Assembly: GCA_003833135.1 (NCBI GenBank)
Contig: QZLH01001026.1
Coordinates: 1-32,842, forward strand
Direction: 5' to 3'
DNA from: Oehlia diaphana
Lineage: Eukaryota; Glomeromycota; Glomeromycetes; Glomerales; Glomeraceae
DNA: 32,842 nucleotides
The notes under the pieces were generated by a model, which did no database searches, was not told the DNA's origin, and was given only the letters and a program-made list of their open reading frames with translations. Position 1 is the first letter of the stretch. The number at the start of each line of letters is the position of its first letter. A program made the position numbers and the translations under genes. Shown here one piece after another: positions 9,425 through 20,457 of this stretch.

Positions 9425-10525
9425 ATGTCCGGCTCTGAGCTTTTTGAGTCATATGAAAATGACTTTAGCCAGATTTCTGCTTCTATTGGAGATAAAATAA
9501 ACAAGACAATTCCTTCGCAGGCCGGAGGTAAATTCCCGAAGGACTAAATTTAAAACGTTATTTAAAGCAATTTACATAATTCTTTGATTTAATATAGAGA
9601 AACGGAAGGCTACTACTCGAGCTGCCGAACGTGAAATTGAAGAGGCAGAAGAAATTGTATGTTAAATGTATTTGATTTTCATTTTAAATCTTGCCTTGAA
9701 CGAAAAGATTATTTTATTATAGATATCGCAAATGGAAATGGAACTGTTAAATACACAACAATCATCACGCACACGCCTTCAAGCAAGATTAAGAGGTCAT
9801 AGGAGTGATCTAGAGAAATTGAAACGTGATTTGGTAAATGATTATAATAAATTTTTTTAATAGTTTATTATTCTAATTAATTTTTATCGTTCAGAAAAGA
9901 GCTAGTTCTCGTGTTTCTGGGCCAACAGATCGTGAAGAATTACTTGCTGGCACAAATGGAACTGATCTTGATAGTGCTTCTATGGATCAACGTGCTCGTC
10001 TTTTAACTGGAACCGAAACTTTGGCTGATAGTAGTCGTAGATTACAAGATAGTCATAGAATTGCTTTAGAAACCGGTAATTAATCCAAATCCAAAACATT
10101 TTTTAAAGTTTATTTTATTTTGAAAATATATTAATTTTTTTTTTTATAGAAACTATCGGTGCTAATGTTTTGGAAGATATTCGTAGACAAAGAGAACAAA
10201 TCTTACATAGCAGAAATACCGTATGTTTTTTCATATATGTTTATAAAAGTTTATAAAATTTTGTGGAATTAAATATTTTACTAAATTTTGTAGTTAATGG
10301 AAGCAGATTCATATATTGACAAAGCTCAACGTACTCTTAAGGGCATGGCTCGCAGGTGATTTATTAATTCTTATTTTATTCTATTTGTATTTAAATTTAT
10401 TATTTCCAACCAACAAATTTACTGTTACTTTTAGGATGCAAACTAACCGTATGATAACTGCTGTCATTATCATAACACTTGTTGCTTTGATTTTATTTGT
10501 ACTCTATGTAAAATTATTTAAATAA
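9425..10525 (+). CDS. VTI1: Vesicle SNARE Vti1 (Qb-SNARE)
   Basis: A Qb-SNARE for fusion at Golgi, endosome and vacuole membranes. Seven exons: 9425-9527, 9598-9656, 9723-9833, 9895-10075, 10150-10220, 10294-10355, 10435-10525, giving 225 aa as in yeast (217) and human (about 220-230). The N-terminal helical Habc region begins MSGSELFESYENDFSQI and continues with ERKATTR/AAEREIEEAEEI and SQMEMEL. The SNARE motif follows: LQDSHRIALETETIG, VLEDIRRQREQIL with the presumed zero-layer Gln165, then DSYIDKAQRTLKGMARRM. A single C-terminal membrane anchor (about 203-221, ITAVIIITLVALILFVLYV) ends KLFK, a classical tail anchor. Introns are all 61-79 nt. The gene is divergent from RPP14 and convergent with U1-70K. 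Confidence 0.95.
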
Positions 10526-11636
10526 TTGTTAAGTTGCGTTATTATATATATATGGAAAATATGCGAATTATATCGGATATTAACAGTTAATTATAAGGCG
10601 GGTTTTCTTTTAATTATTTATTTATTAAAATTTAATAAACATAATTTACATTAGCATAAATAAATTTTGATAGTTAATACACATTAAACTCGCTCTTAAT
10701 CGATAAACCATGATTTAAGGTAACTCTCTTAATGGGTCAAACCGAAAAAATGTCGTTAACTATGAATTACTAACTAAACCTAGTTCGGTTTTGGAAAGAA
10801 AAACATACCCAATGATTAAACGCATACATATCTTATTCGATTAGTCATTCAGCGGATTTGAGATTTATTATTTGGGAAATCGTACAAGCAGTTGATTATC
10901 ATCATCATCTAACACACTTGTTATCACGTGAACAAACCATCGATATTTTATTTCCTTATTACGCAGAATGATTAGAGTGGAAAAAGAACAAGGTAATACC
11001 TACCTTATTTCTTCAAAATATAACTTCTTTTAAATTATTACCTGCACTTTAATAGTTTAACTCACAGTTTTATCCTTTACAATTTAGAATTTATCATATT
11101 TTGTTCAAAACATACAAAAACGAACAAATGACATTTAAACAAAAATATTTTACCGATGTTATTACCATGATTCATTTCCATGATTTTATCCAAGTTCGGT
11201 GTAATACTCACCGTTCTTAGCTATTGGATACATTTATAATATCATTAAATATTTTGATGTGTTTCTTGATGTTAATCAACAACACTTACCCCACACTTAC
11301 CCACAAACCAATAAAAAATTTTTTGCGAAAGTAAAAAATAAATGAAAGTAACAAATTATTACCTATTGTTACCTATGATTTACCTATTTATATAATAAAC
11401 AAAATAACATACGTAATTTTTTGTGATGTCCTTACCAATTAACGCATAATCTAAATAAGGAAATATTAATCGAACTTTTTTTTTTGCAATACAAACCATA
11501 AGCCTACCCGTCATTTAATTATGTATTACCATATTTGAACTCGTGATTTCAAGGCTAAAAACGACTTACCCTCCAGAATTACCATTATAAATAATATATA
11601 TATTGACTATTCATAAACCACTAAACTTGTTTTAAT
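10526..11636. other. Convergent intergenic region
   Basis: 1.1 kb between VTI1 and U1-70K stop codons. Minor features are small direct repeats of ACACTTACCC near 11282-11302 and of TTACCTA near 11359-11388. A short protein-like stretch near 10862-10968 (AVDYHHHLTHLLSREQ) ends in a stop, with no start or splice sites I can defend. It may be a decayed exon. Confidence 0.4.
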
Positions 11637-13068
11637 TTACCTCCTTCTATCCCTACCTTTCGACCCATATCTATCATCTCTGTATCGCCCAGGACTTCTT
11701 GAACGACTGCGACCACTACGTCGTCTATAATCTCGATCACGATCGTAGCTACTTCCATAACCACCATGCCTACTACCATATCTAGACCCATTACTACTAC
11801 TACTATGTCCGTACCCCCCGCTTGTTCCCCCTCGAGAATGACTACGATAATCTCTATCATGAGAAGAAACTGGAGGAGGATGACTTGTATGAATAGCGTA
11901 GCTACCTTCTCTACCTGAATATTTTTGATTTTGTTCAGGACCCCCGATACGTGTTCCACCAAGTCCACCACCTTATATTAATTTATGTTAGTGTTTATTT
12001 CATTATGAATTATTATTAGTAATGATCAATATTTCAAGTAATAGCAAACAAATACTTACCTAATCGACGTGGTCGCCAACCCTTAACGGTCCTTCCACGT
12101 TCTACATCAACTAAAATACGTCTACCCAGGAGTTTGACACCGTCCGCATCTTTATAGGCAGCTAATAATTTTCGTGAAGAATTATTTCGTATACGTATAT
12201 AGATTTTTAAAGAATGATAAACACAGCTATAAATAATAATTTACCTTTCATATCTTTTTCTCTTTCGAATTCAACGAAAGCATAACCTCTAGGTTTGCCA
12301 TCATCTTTTCTTTTTACAATTCGTACCTATTCCAAATAGAATTAAAATCAATATTAAATTTATAGGGTAATTCGACGAAATGGACGATTCGGCGAAATGA
12401 ATTCGATAAAATGCCATCACTACAGAAATATTTGTCAAAAAATCTTACGTTTTCGATAGGACCATATATCTCGAATTCACGTCGTAAATCTTTTTCTGTT
12501 ATGTCAAATGACTAAAGCATTAAATAAATTAAGCATTATTGTGAAAAATTATTTTTTAAAAAATAAACCAAATAAAAGAATAACATAACGTACCATTCTT
12601 GCAACGAACAAAGTCTTGAATGGATCACCAGTGACGTTTTCATCTTTGTTAGGATCCCCTATTATGGTATTTATGCAAACGTTAATATCAAGCCTAATGA
12701 TTTTGTAAATTCGTTGATAAATTAGGACACTGAAAATAACTTACATTCTTCAAGTCCTTTCTTGATGGCTTCCTCTGCCTTTTTCTTTTTTTCAGCGAGC
12801 TAATTATAATGGAAAAAAATACATGAACGACAGATCTGAGGTATAAGATAAAAAATCTGCTATTTACCTTTCGCTTTTTCTTCTCTTCGACCGTTTCTGT
12901 TGGTACGTATTCTGGATCATAATCCTTCAACAATGGAACATATTGACCAACTCCAGTAACTGTAGGTCCTTTGCGTTTAACAGGGTCTCTATCCAATGGT
13001 TTTGCGTAAGGAAGGGGGGGTCGAGGCGCAAAAAGCGCCAACAGGTTATGTGGTAATTTATCAGTCAT
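11637..13068 (-). CDS. SNRNP70: U1 small nuclear ribonucleoprotein 70 kDa (U1-70K)
   Basis: Binds stem-loop I of U1 snRNA and helps define 5' splice sites in the spliceosome. Seven exons, minus strand: 13068-12868, 12799-12745, 12658-12594, 12511-12449, 12326-12245, 12161-12060, 11971-11637; 300 aa. The N-terminus is nearly diagnostic ([17 protein letters not shown]). The RRM has RNP2-like TLFVARM (101-107) and RNP1 RGYAFVEF (141-148). The family-specific [20 protein letters not shown] follows, then a Gly/Ser/Tyr/Arg-rich tail with RS dipeptides ([16 protein letters not shown]) ending RDRRR. The tail is short compared with the human protein (437 aa) and resembles the compact fungal forms. The last acceptor is AAG. 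Intron 4 (12448-12327) carries a small tandem motif repeat. PP5 lies upstream on the same strand, 280 bp away. Confidence 0.95.
12369..12413. repeat. Short tandem motif inside a U1-70K intron
   Basis: Three adjacent variants of ATTCGrCGAAATG (AATTCGACGAAATG, GATTCGGCGAAATG, AATTCGATAAAATG) in intron 4. Each contains a TTCG/CGAA inverted core. The intron is 122 nt, longer than the other introns of this gene, which fits a small insertion. Confidence 0.45.
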
Positions 13069-13348
13069 GACTTGAAATGAAAGAAAAAAAAATTTTTTTT
13101 TTGGTTTATACAGTATATGTTTTTGTATCTTGTGACACGATTATATAATAAATTTGACCAATTACGATCGTTTATGTGAATTTTATCTTTTATTGTATTT
13201 GATATTGTAAAAAGAAGTAAAATCAATCACAAATTATTCGCTTAAATAAATTATCTGTAAAATGCATAATAACCTAATATTATGCAATTTTTGAAACGTA
13301 TAAGATAGCAAATTTAATTACATTTTACTAACTTATATCGAGTATTTA

Positions 13349-15676
13349 TTACGTAAACAATCCTCCAAATTGACTTGCATAAGCCATAGGACGAATATTA
13401 GGATGAGGCTAATATTAAATATAAAAATGAAGTTAAATCAAAGTTTTAAGAAAGGCACGTTTATTAAAAATTCAAACATACCACAGCCTCAAAAGTTTTA
13501 TAATCCAACTTCAAATCAGAAGTAATATTAATTATCGCGCCTTTATTCCCGATTGTGTCACTAGTAACGCGTAGAATATTATGGTTGATTATTTGACAAA
13601 ATAAAATAATAACGATGTCTAACAATGCTCACCAATAATTTGGGGCCGAAAAAACAGTAATACATTTTCCATTATGTTCAATCACATAGCCATTTTCTTT
13701 AACTTCATGACTTCTTATTAAGAGTTCTAAAAAGAATATAATCTCAATATTGACTAATATAGGATTTTGAATCTAAATTATGATCATTCATACCGAGATT
13801 ATTACGCTTCAAAAAGTTTTCGGTAACGTCAGGTCCAAACTGTATTCCAACACCTCTCTTGCTTGGGCCTCGTCCAGGTTGAGGTTGTGGGTCTTGAGAA
13901 ATAACAAATTTAGACTAAGAGAAAACTTTGTTAAAAGAGTACTAAAATAAATAACATACCAGACCAAAGCAATTCACACATCAAACTTCCATGATCTAAT
14001 TGTTTCTTGCCAAATCGGTCAATATTTCTTATATCATCTAATGTTACATCATCACGACTAAATAATCCACCATGAACTACCAAAATTTTTTGGTTAATAA
14101 GATGGGCTAAGGGCAAAGTACTAAACGTTTCGGAAAACAACTCAAACATTTCTTCCGAGTATTTAGCTTTAACTTCTCCTTCAAAACCATAAACTTTATT
14201 CATATCATCTGTTTCATGATTTCCTCTAGTCAGATAAAGTGACTTTGGGTAAAGCCATTTGTAGGCGAACAAGGTCAATATGACCTCAAGACTAAATGAA
14301 CCACGATCAACGAAATCTCCATTAAAAAGATACATATTTGTTTCAGATGGTACACCGTTAATTTTGAAAATGTTAATAAAATCATAATATTGACCTATTA
14401 AAAAAATAGTTTTATTAAGTATTCGATAACTTTCGCCATATTTACGAATCGCTATTTAACATACCATGAACATCACCGCATACCGTCAAATTTGAATCTT
14501 GAGGTATGGTTATATCAACCAATGACGGTGTTTCTAACATAATTTTTCTGACTGCTAAAATAATCTGGTCACGGTAATAATTTTGCCATTATTCCAAATA
14601 ATAATATCGAATACATATGAAATATAACAAGCGAAATAGAAAAGCAAATTACTTACTTGAAATGCATGCCTCTTATGAATTCTCTTTTGATTTTTGAAAC
14701 GCTCCATCATTTCTTCAATGAATTCTTTCGTGATCTTTCCATCTTCGAGCTTTGGTCCATCGTACGAAGGTTCCACCACTATAAAGACATTTACATAAGA
14801 TGTAAATAGAAGATCTAACATTTATTTCTCAATCATAATACACAACACTTACCGATCGTGTTTACGTCGAACGTCTCTGCAAGATTCTTTGGGGAATCTA
14901 CCTATTAAATCAATTGAGTAACGGGTAAATCATCATTTATTTTCATAGAATTAGGTATATAATTAACAATAGAATACCTCAATTGCTTTTTCGAATGCCA
15001 TCCTTTTTACGATTTTCTCGCATTCTGTAAACTTTGCCTTGGCATCTTTATCGTCGGGGGATCTTTTCATAACCTGTCAAAATAGACAGGCTTCGGATTA
15101 CCATGAATAATCATAAGATAGATTGGATATAAGGTCTAGGTCTGTTTTTCAAATAAAGTCCTCACAATTCGAAAATCCCGAAGCGCGTCTTTAAATTTAC
15201 ATAAATTCATATTTGCTGCCGCCCTTCGATAATATCCCTATCAAAAAAAAAAAGTCAATACGATTTTTTTTCAAACGTATAATTGCAGATTTTTAATACA
15301 AGCAGAAAAATTTTAACCTTAGTATATGATGGATCCAGTTTAATTGCCTTATCCGCGTCTGCAACAGCGTATCCAAATGCTTCAGTTTTGAAATAGGCAA
15401 AAGATCGATTGGCATAGTATGCTGCAACGGTTGGATTCAGGTTAATCGCTTCTGAATATTTGTCAATCGCAGCTTCATACTTCTTGGCTAAAATAATAAA
15501 GTTAAAACCAGATCAAATATGATAACAACTGCTTCGTTCGAAATCCGTAAAGATTGAATAACTAAAAGTTTCAAACCCAGAAACAGTTTATTAGCAGCTT
15601 CTTTAGTTTCCTCGGCTTTGATTTTATTCTCTTCTGAGACGGAAGTATTTTGATTGCCATTCGGTTCGTTACTCAT
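13349..15676 (-). CDS. PPP5C: Serine/threonine protein phosphatase 5 (TPR-PP2A-like)
   Basis: A PPP-family phosphatase that docks on Hsp90 through its TPR domain (PP5; Ppt1 in yeast). Twelve exons, minus strand: 15676-15577, 15487-15318, 15237-15166, 15073-14978, 14901-14853, 14778-14657, 14564-14465, 14394-13960, 13892-13794, 13726-13633, 13560-13482, 13408-13349; 491 aa against 499 in human. TPR region about 22-145 ([51 protein letters not shown]). Linker [11 protein letters not shown]. Catalytic metal and substrate motifs: GDVHG (233-237), GDFVDRG (262-268), [22 protein letters not shown] and VFSAPNYCD. The C-terminal helix region is [13 protein letters not shown], matching the autoinhibitory tail. 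The exon 7 acceptor is CCAG at 14565, because using the nearer TTTTAG breaks the frame. Divergent from GRHPR. Confidence 0.96.
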
Positions 15677-15809
15677 TTTGTCGTTTGGTTAAAGGAAAAA
15701 CTAAAAAAAACCTCTAAATTTAGCATTTATCAAGTTGTGTAATGTCTGTCATCTACTTTAATGATAAAATGCACGTGTTGATCATAGATATTTCTACTAT
15801 TCCACTGAA
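15677..15809. promoter_or_regulatory. Bidirectional promoter region PP5 / GRHPR
   Basis: Only 133 bp separate the two start codons. A palindromic CACGTG E-box lies at 15772-15777, a candidate bHLH site that could serve both genes. Confidence 0.5.
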
Positions 15810-17304
15810 ATGTTAAGGAATTTTGGAAGGTCGAAATTATTTAATATATTTTGTTCGAGAAATCTTTATTCATCAATGGCACCGAAAGTATTATTAACTC
15901 AGATATTACCACCAGACTCACAAAAGCTCATAGAGAGTGCCAAAGATATTGAACTTGTTTATTGGGACAAAACAGGAGCAATTCCACGCGAGAAATTCTT
16001 GGAGTTGGCGAAAGGTAAGTTGCGCTATCAATTATTACAAATTTTACCAAAAATAATGTTTCTGTACTTCATTCGAAGGCGTCGATGGAATTTTATGTAT
16101 GTTGACCGATAAAATTGACTCTGAATTACTCGACGCAGCAGGGCCGAATTTAAAAGTAGTCTCGACCATGTCAGGTTGCAATTTTCACAAGTTTTACTAT
16201 TCTTGGATGACTTTATCATGAAAATGATTAACTCTATTTAGCTTTGGTTAAAAGTTGGATATGACCATGTCGATTTGAGTGAATTTCGTAAGCGTTCGAT
16301 TCCACTAGGACATACACCAGGCGTGCTTACAGACGCTGTGGCGGTGAATATTTTTTCCATTCTTTTCATTCTTAAGCCACATTAAATATATTATTTTCCA
16401 ATTAATAAAAATCGTTTTTAAATAAATAGGATATCACGGTCTTATTAGTTTTAGCCGCCGCGCGAAGAATACGCGAGGTAAACCGTTTGTGTTTTTTTTA
16501 TTCAGCGATTCAGTTATGTGTATGTAAAGCTTTTATTTTATCAAGGGATTTCGAGCAGTTGAAAAGGGAGAATGGATTTGGAGTCCAACATGGATGCTTG
16601 GTATGTCGTGTTTGCTTTTTTTAATCATTTCGATTTATTTCTAACTTTATTTATTTTATGCTCAGGGGTACAGTTAACAAACAAAACAATTGGAATTGTT
16701 GGGTTGGGTCGTATAGGATCTGCTACTGCCTTACGACTAAAACCTTTCATTGGAAATAATGGGAAAATAATTTACTTTGGACGTGTTGAAAAACCTATAG
16801 CTTCCTCTCTAGGTGCGACTAAGGTAGAATTTGACACTCTCATACGTGAGTCAGACGTGATTTGTATTTGTTGTGCACTGAATGAAGAGACGAAAGAAAT
16901 GTTTAATTACGAAGTTTTCAAGAAAATGAAGAGTAATGTGGTATGTAATTATGTAATTTCAATTTGGACCATGGAAAATATGATATAATTTAGAATCATA
17001 AATCAAATAACATTAGATTCTTGTAAATACGGCGCGTGGAGGAATTATCCGTCAGGATGACCTTTGTCGAGCTTTGTCAGAAGGGATGCTTGGTAGTGTA
17101 GGTCTAGATGTTGTAACTCCAGAACCGTTGAATCCAAATGATCCACTTTTGAAATTCGATAAGGTTACAGTTGTTCCACATATTGGTAGCGGAACTTTAG
17201 AAACACGTACTATGATGGCCAATATTGCTATTGAGAATGTTTTGTCTGGTGTTAGAGGAGAAACTTTGCCGCACGCAGTGAAAGTAAATTTTGATACAAA
17301 GTAG
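15810..17304 (+). CDS. GRHPR: Glyoxylate/hydroxypyruvate reductase
   Basis: Reduces glyoxylate to glycolate and hydroxypyruvate to D-glycerate with NAD(P)H. Seven exons: 15810-16014, 16079-16174, 16255-16343, 16430-16477, 16546-16600, 16666-16940, 17017-17304; 351 aa. It belongs to the D-isomer 2-hydroxyacid dehydrogenases. Motifs are [13 protein letters not shown], the dinucleotide-binding GLGRIG (177-182), NTARGG (Arg263), PEPL (Glu292) and PHIGSGT (His311), which form the R/E/H catalytic set with the usual 19-residue E-H spacing. [18 protein letters not shown] matches the GRHPR subgroup. Two starts are possible. The first (15810) adds a basic, Ser/Phe-rich 22-residue leader ([18 protein letters not shown]) that looks like a mitochondrial presequence. 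Met23 (15876) gives 329 aa, the size of the human enzyme (328). Intron 2 uses an AAAAG acceptor. Confidence 0.93.
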
Positions 17305-17710
17305 TTAAACCGTTTTTATGCAACGTAAATCTTTCAAATTAATAATTATTCCGTGTTACGTTGATGAGATCGTACATCGTCACACTTTGTCTCAGTCCCT
17401 CATTGTCTCATTGTATAAATGATTTTATGGTTTTTTTTTTATAGAAAAAAATATAGTACCTAATGACTCATTGCTCCTTAGCATTTATTAAACATAATTA
17501 GAAATTTCATAATGAATTTTTAGTTAATTATTTCTTGGAATTAAAAGGAGGATTTTTTTTGCTTACCCTATTAGTTTAACAAAGAAATTGTTACGCAAAA
17601 ATGATAATTCCGGCTAGATCGAAAAAAATATTTAAGGCTTTGCCTCTACCGCTCCTAGAATTATGAAGAGGAGGTTGAATTATTTCTTATGTTTAAAATT
17701 TACATGAATA
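17305..17710. other. Intergenic region
   Basis: Holds the GRHPR 3' UTR and the promoter of the membrane protein gene. A small imperfect inverted repeat lies near 17641-17675 (CCTCTACC...GAGGAGG). I see no coding signal. Confidence 0.4.
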
Positions 17711-20178
17711 ATGACTACTCAATATCATGCGCAGTCTGAAGATAAAATTATTACTTACGAAGAGGAACGTAAAGAAAGAAAAGCCAAGCTGATCTTCTTG
17801 ATTATCATTGGCATTCTTACAGCCGCTTATGGGGTAATGAATTTTTATTTCTCTTAGGAAAAACTGAACTAAACTAACCGATGTTTATCACGTCATATGG
17901 GCATAATAAGTCATGGAATTTCTACAGAATGTATGTTGCGGTTCATAACCCTGTGGTCACGATGAAAACGAGCATAAGGTGAATATATATCTCACAGATA
18001 TACATACAAATTAATGAAACAGAATTTTGCTAAAACTTAGTCTTTTTTATAAAGGCAAAGTATACCGGTAAATATTTTCCTTTCAATAACTGAAAATAAC
18101 CATAAAAACTTGAGAAAATTAAATATTATTGATTAGGTTCCAGGTAATTTTCTCAATGTGAACATACAAATATGTTGTTCGCGATAATGTTTATAATTTT
18201 AGAAAAATTTAAGGTGTGGTGATTTGTGGGAAAACGCTGAATATGCAACCCAGATGTTATAAATCGGAATTTAATGTAAGTTTATTTTGAATTTTTTAAT
18301 TAAACCATTTTTGTTAATTTCGCTTTACTGTTAACGAATAGGCTGCGGATGATGACTATCAGTTGGTACGCGTTTTACGCGTTGATAAATGGATAAATGA
18401 TTTTTCAAATAGTGGTTGATCTACTTGATCTGCGATTAATTTTAATATAGGGTGCTAGCTGTGATCAATATCTGACGAATTACGATTCTAGAATGGACGC
18501 AACGCGTGAGTAAGAAATTTTTATTTAACCTTTAAAATAAAGTAAATCTAAGTAAAATCTAATCTTTTTGATTATTTCATAAAAAAGAGTTTATTAACAT
18601 GCGAGGGTTTAATAATCTCACTTTATTTAACTGTTGTAAGTATAAAAATTTTAAATATTCTCAAATTCAAGAGCTAAAAAAATTATTGACTCTCCTTATT
18701 TTAGTTATATTGAATCCATACCAGAAGGGTGATGGTTTAATCTTTGATAATTCTACTCAAAAGATTGCGCTCGCGTTATGGTCTACTGAAAAGGCTAACA
18801 ATACGGTATTTTATATTATGAGCTCTAAGTGTCATTATAATTTCTTTTAACGTAAATTTTCTATTTAATAGCAATTCAATATTACTAAAGACGAATGGTT
18901 CTTTTATGGGACCTTTACTGAGGTAACCCTTTGCAATAATATGCTGCTGTACAGTAATTGATAAAAAATTATTTACTAATTTTAATAATAGCGGGACGAT
19001 CCATATAGAGTTAGATTCCAAATTGTAAAAATGGTTGGTCAGATTTTTTTACCTCAGTCACGTGTTATACGAAACAATCTTTGATTAAATTAAAACTATA
19101 GCCTTCCATCAGTTACATTTATTTCAAAAGAGAAGAACACTACAATATCTCTCGATCAGGTAGGTACATATGGCACATAATTTCAATTTAACGAAAAATA
19201 AATTTTTACCAATTATTGGAATAATAATTATCAAGGCGCCATATTCGGCGATGCAACATCATCGGATGTTAAATCAAACGCAAAAGTAGCAATTGAAACA
19301 ACATTTGCAAGTTTCGATCTAACCGGGTTTGCTATTAGTCCAAATTTATGGGAGATACTTAGGTAAATAAAATATGGCACTTTGAATATTATTTTATTTC
19401 GTCATTTACCTTTTTTTTTTTACTTAGAATTGTTCCTTCGAAATATGTCACGAACCCGGGTACCAATACTCAAGAATATCCAGTATCAGTAGTTTATAAT
19501 CGTGTTGAATTTACACTTCTTCAATTGGTGAACTATATATTTTTTTATTTAATTTTTTATTCCTGAACTTAATTCATTTATTTGTATTTATTTCTAATGA
19601 AGGCGGCTAATATGGGAGGGTTTGTATCAATTCTAAGTGCCGCCTATTTTATCTTATTTGGTTCCCAACGAGTTAATCCTTGGGGTATAGTACAACGCCA
19701 TATACTTAAAAGTGTTCCAGCCGTACCACCAGTTTATATGCCATCAATTAACGATAATTTGGAAAAAGGGTATCTGTCTCTCTCACAAACATTCCACAAT
19801 AATGGACCTCAACATACATCTGAACTTCCTCTTCCTGTTTTTAACCGTCAAGTTACAGAAGATTATATTGCACAAGGTAGCTTACTTACAAATGTACCAA
19901 TATCACCTCATGTTGATTTTTTTTCCATACACAGTAACCCTATCATAACTCTATCACGTGACACATTTTAAATTAGACATACAGAGAATTCGTCATGAAC
20001 TTAGAGCCGAAGTTCAACTGACTATAGCGCGTGAATGTTAGTATTTTTTCTTTTTTTTACAATTTAATTATGTGAATTCTTAGTTTCAATCTTTTTTTTC
20101 AACTAAATAGTGGAAAAATTGAAATTATTTTTAAGTAAATATTATTTGAAAGATGTGATAAAGCCGAACAAACAATAA
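17711..20178 (+). CDS. Two-pass membrane protein with DEG/ENaC-like layout, uncharacterised
   Basis: I do not recognise a named family. Seventeen exons: 17711-17833, 17911-17978, 18055-18067, 18137-18143, 18214-18275, 18342-18365, 18451-18505, 18588-18635, 18705-18805, 18872-18922, 18992-19033, 19102-19159, 19236-19362, 19428-19527, 19603-19876, 19977-20036, 20111-20178; 426 aa. All phases agree. Residues 1-24 are charged and cytosolic. TM1 is about 25-41 (LIFLIIIGILTAAYG). The ectodomain has four Cys (75, 85, 103, 133) and five N-x-S/T sequons. TM2 is about 296-314, preceded by AANMGG. The tail is Pro-rich, then a helix RHELRAEVQLTIARELEKL and LSKYYLKDVIKP. After TM1 comes NPVVTMKT...IPVPGVVICG, recalling the post-TM1 FPAVTIC region of DEG/ENaC channels; NMGG before TM2 recalls their DIGG. 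The last intron but one could start at 19877 (100 nt, used here) or 19934 (43 nt, adding 19 residues). The micro-exons of 13 and 7 nt are inferred from frame and splice sites. Confidence 0.75.
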
Positions 20179-20457
20179 GTATTTCAGTAAATTTATTTAA
20201 TTTTGAACCATATCCAAAAAAGTCTTTTTCTAAACTTTGACCTAATAAAATGCCATAATTTTATTTCATGAAATGTTTTTAAATACTATGTAAATGCGAT
20301 ATTCTTTTTGTTTGTACTTATATTACTTCATTATATTTAATACATTATGAATTAATAAAATTTTAAATAATCTGCATTATTTTAAAATAATAAATCTTAA
20401 CATTAATTACATGTATATTCTATAAAATGATATAAATATTTATAATAACTTATAGTA
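20179..20457. other. Convergent 3' region
   Basis: 279 bp between the membrane protein stop and the golgin stop. It is very AT-rich and non-coding, and probably carries both polyadenylation regions. Confidence 0.5.

Noticed and set aside
10316..10525. Separate small membrane protein
   Set aside because: It is the last exons of VTI1, including an intron read through; the frame joins cleanly to the upstream SNARE exons.
10862..10968. Possible exon fragment (AVDYHHHLTHLLSREQ)
   Set aside because: Stops in frame shortly after, with no start, splice sites or recognisable family.
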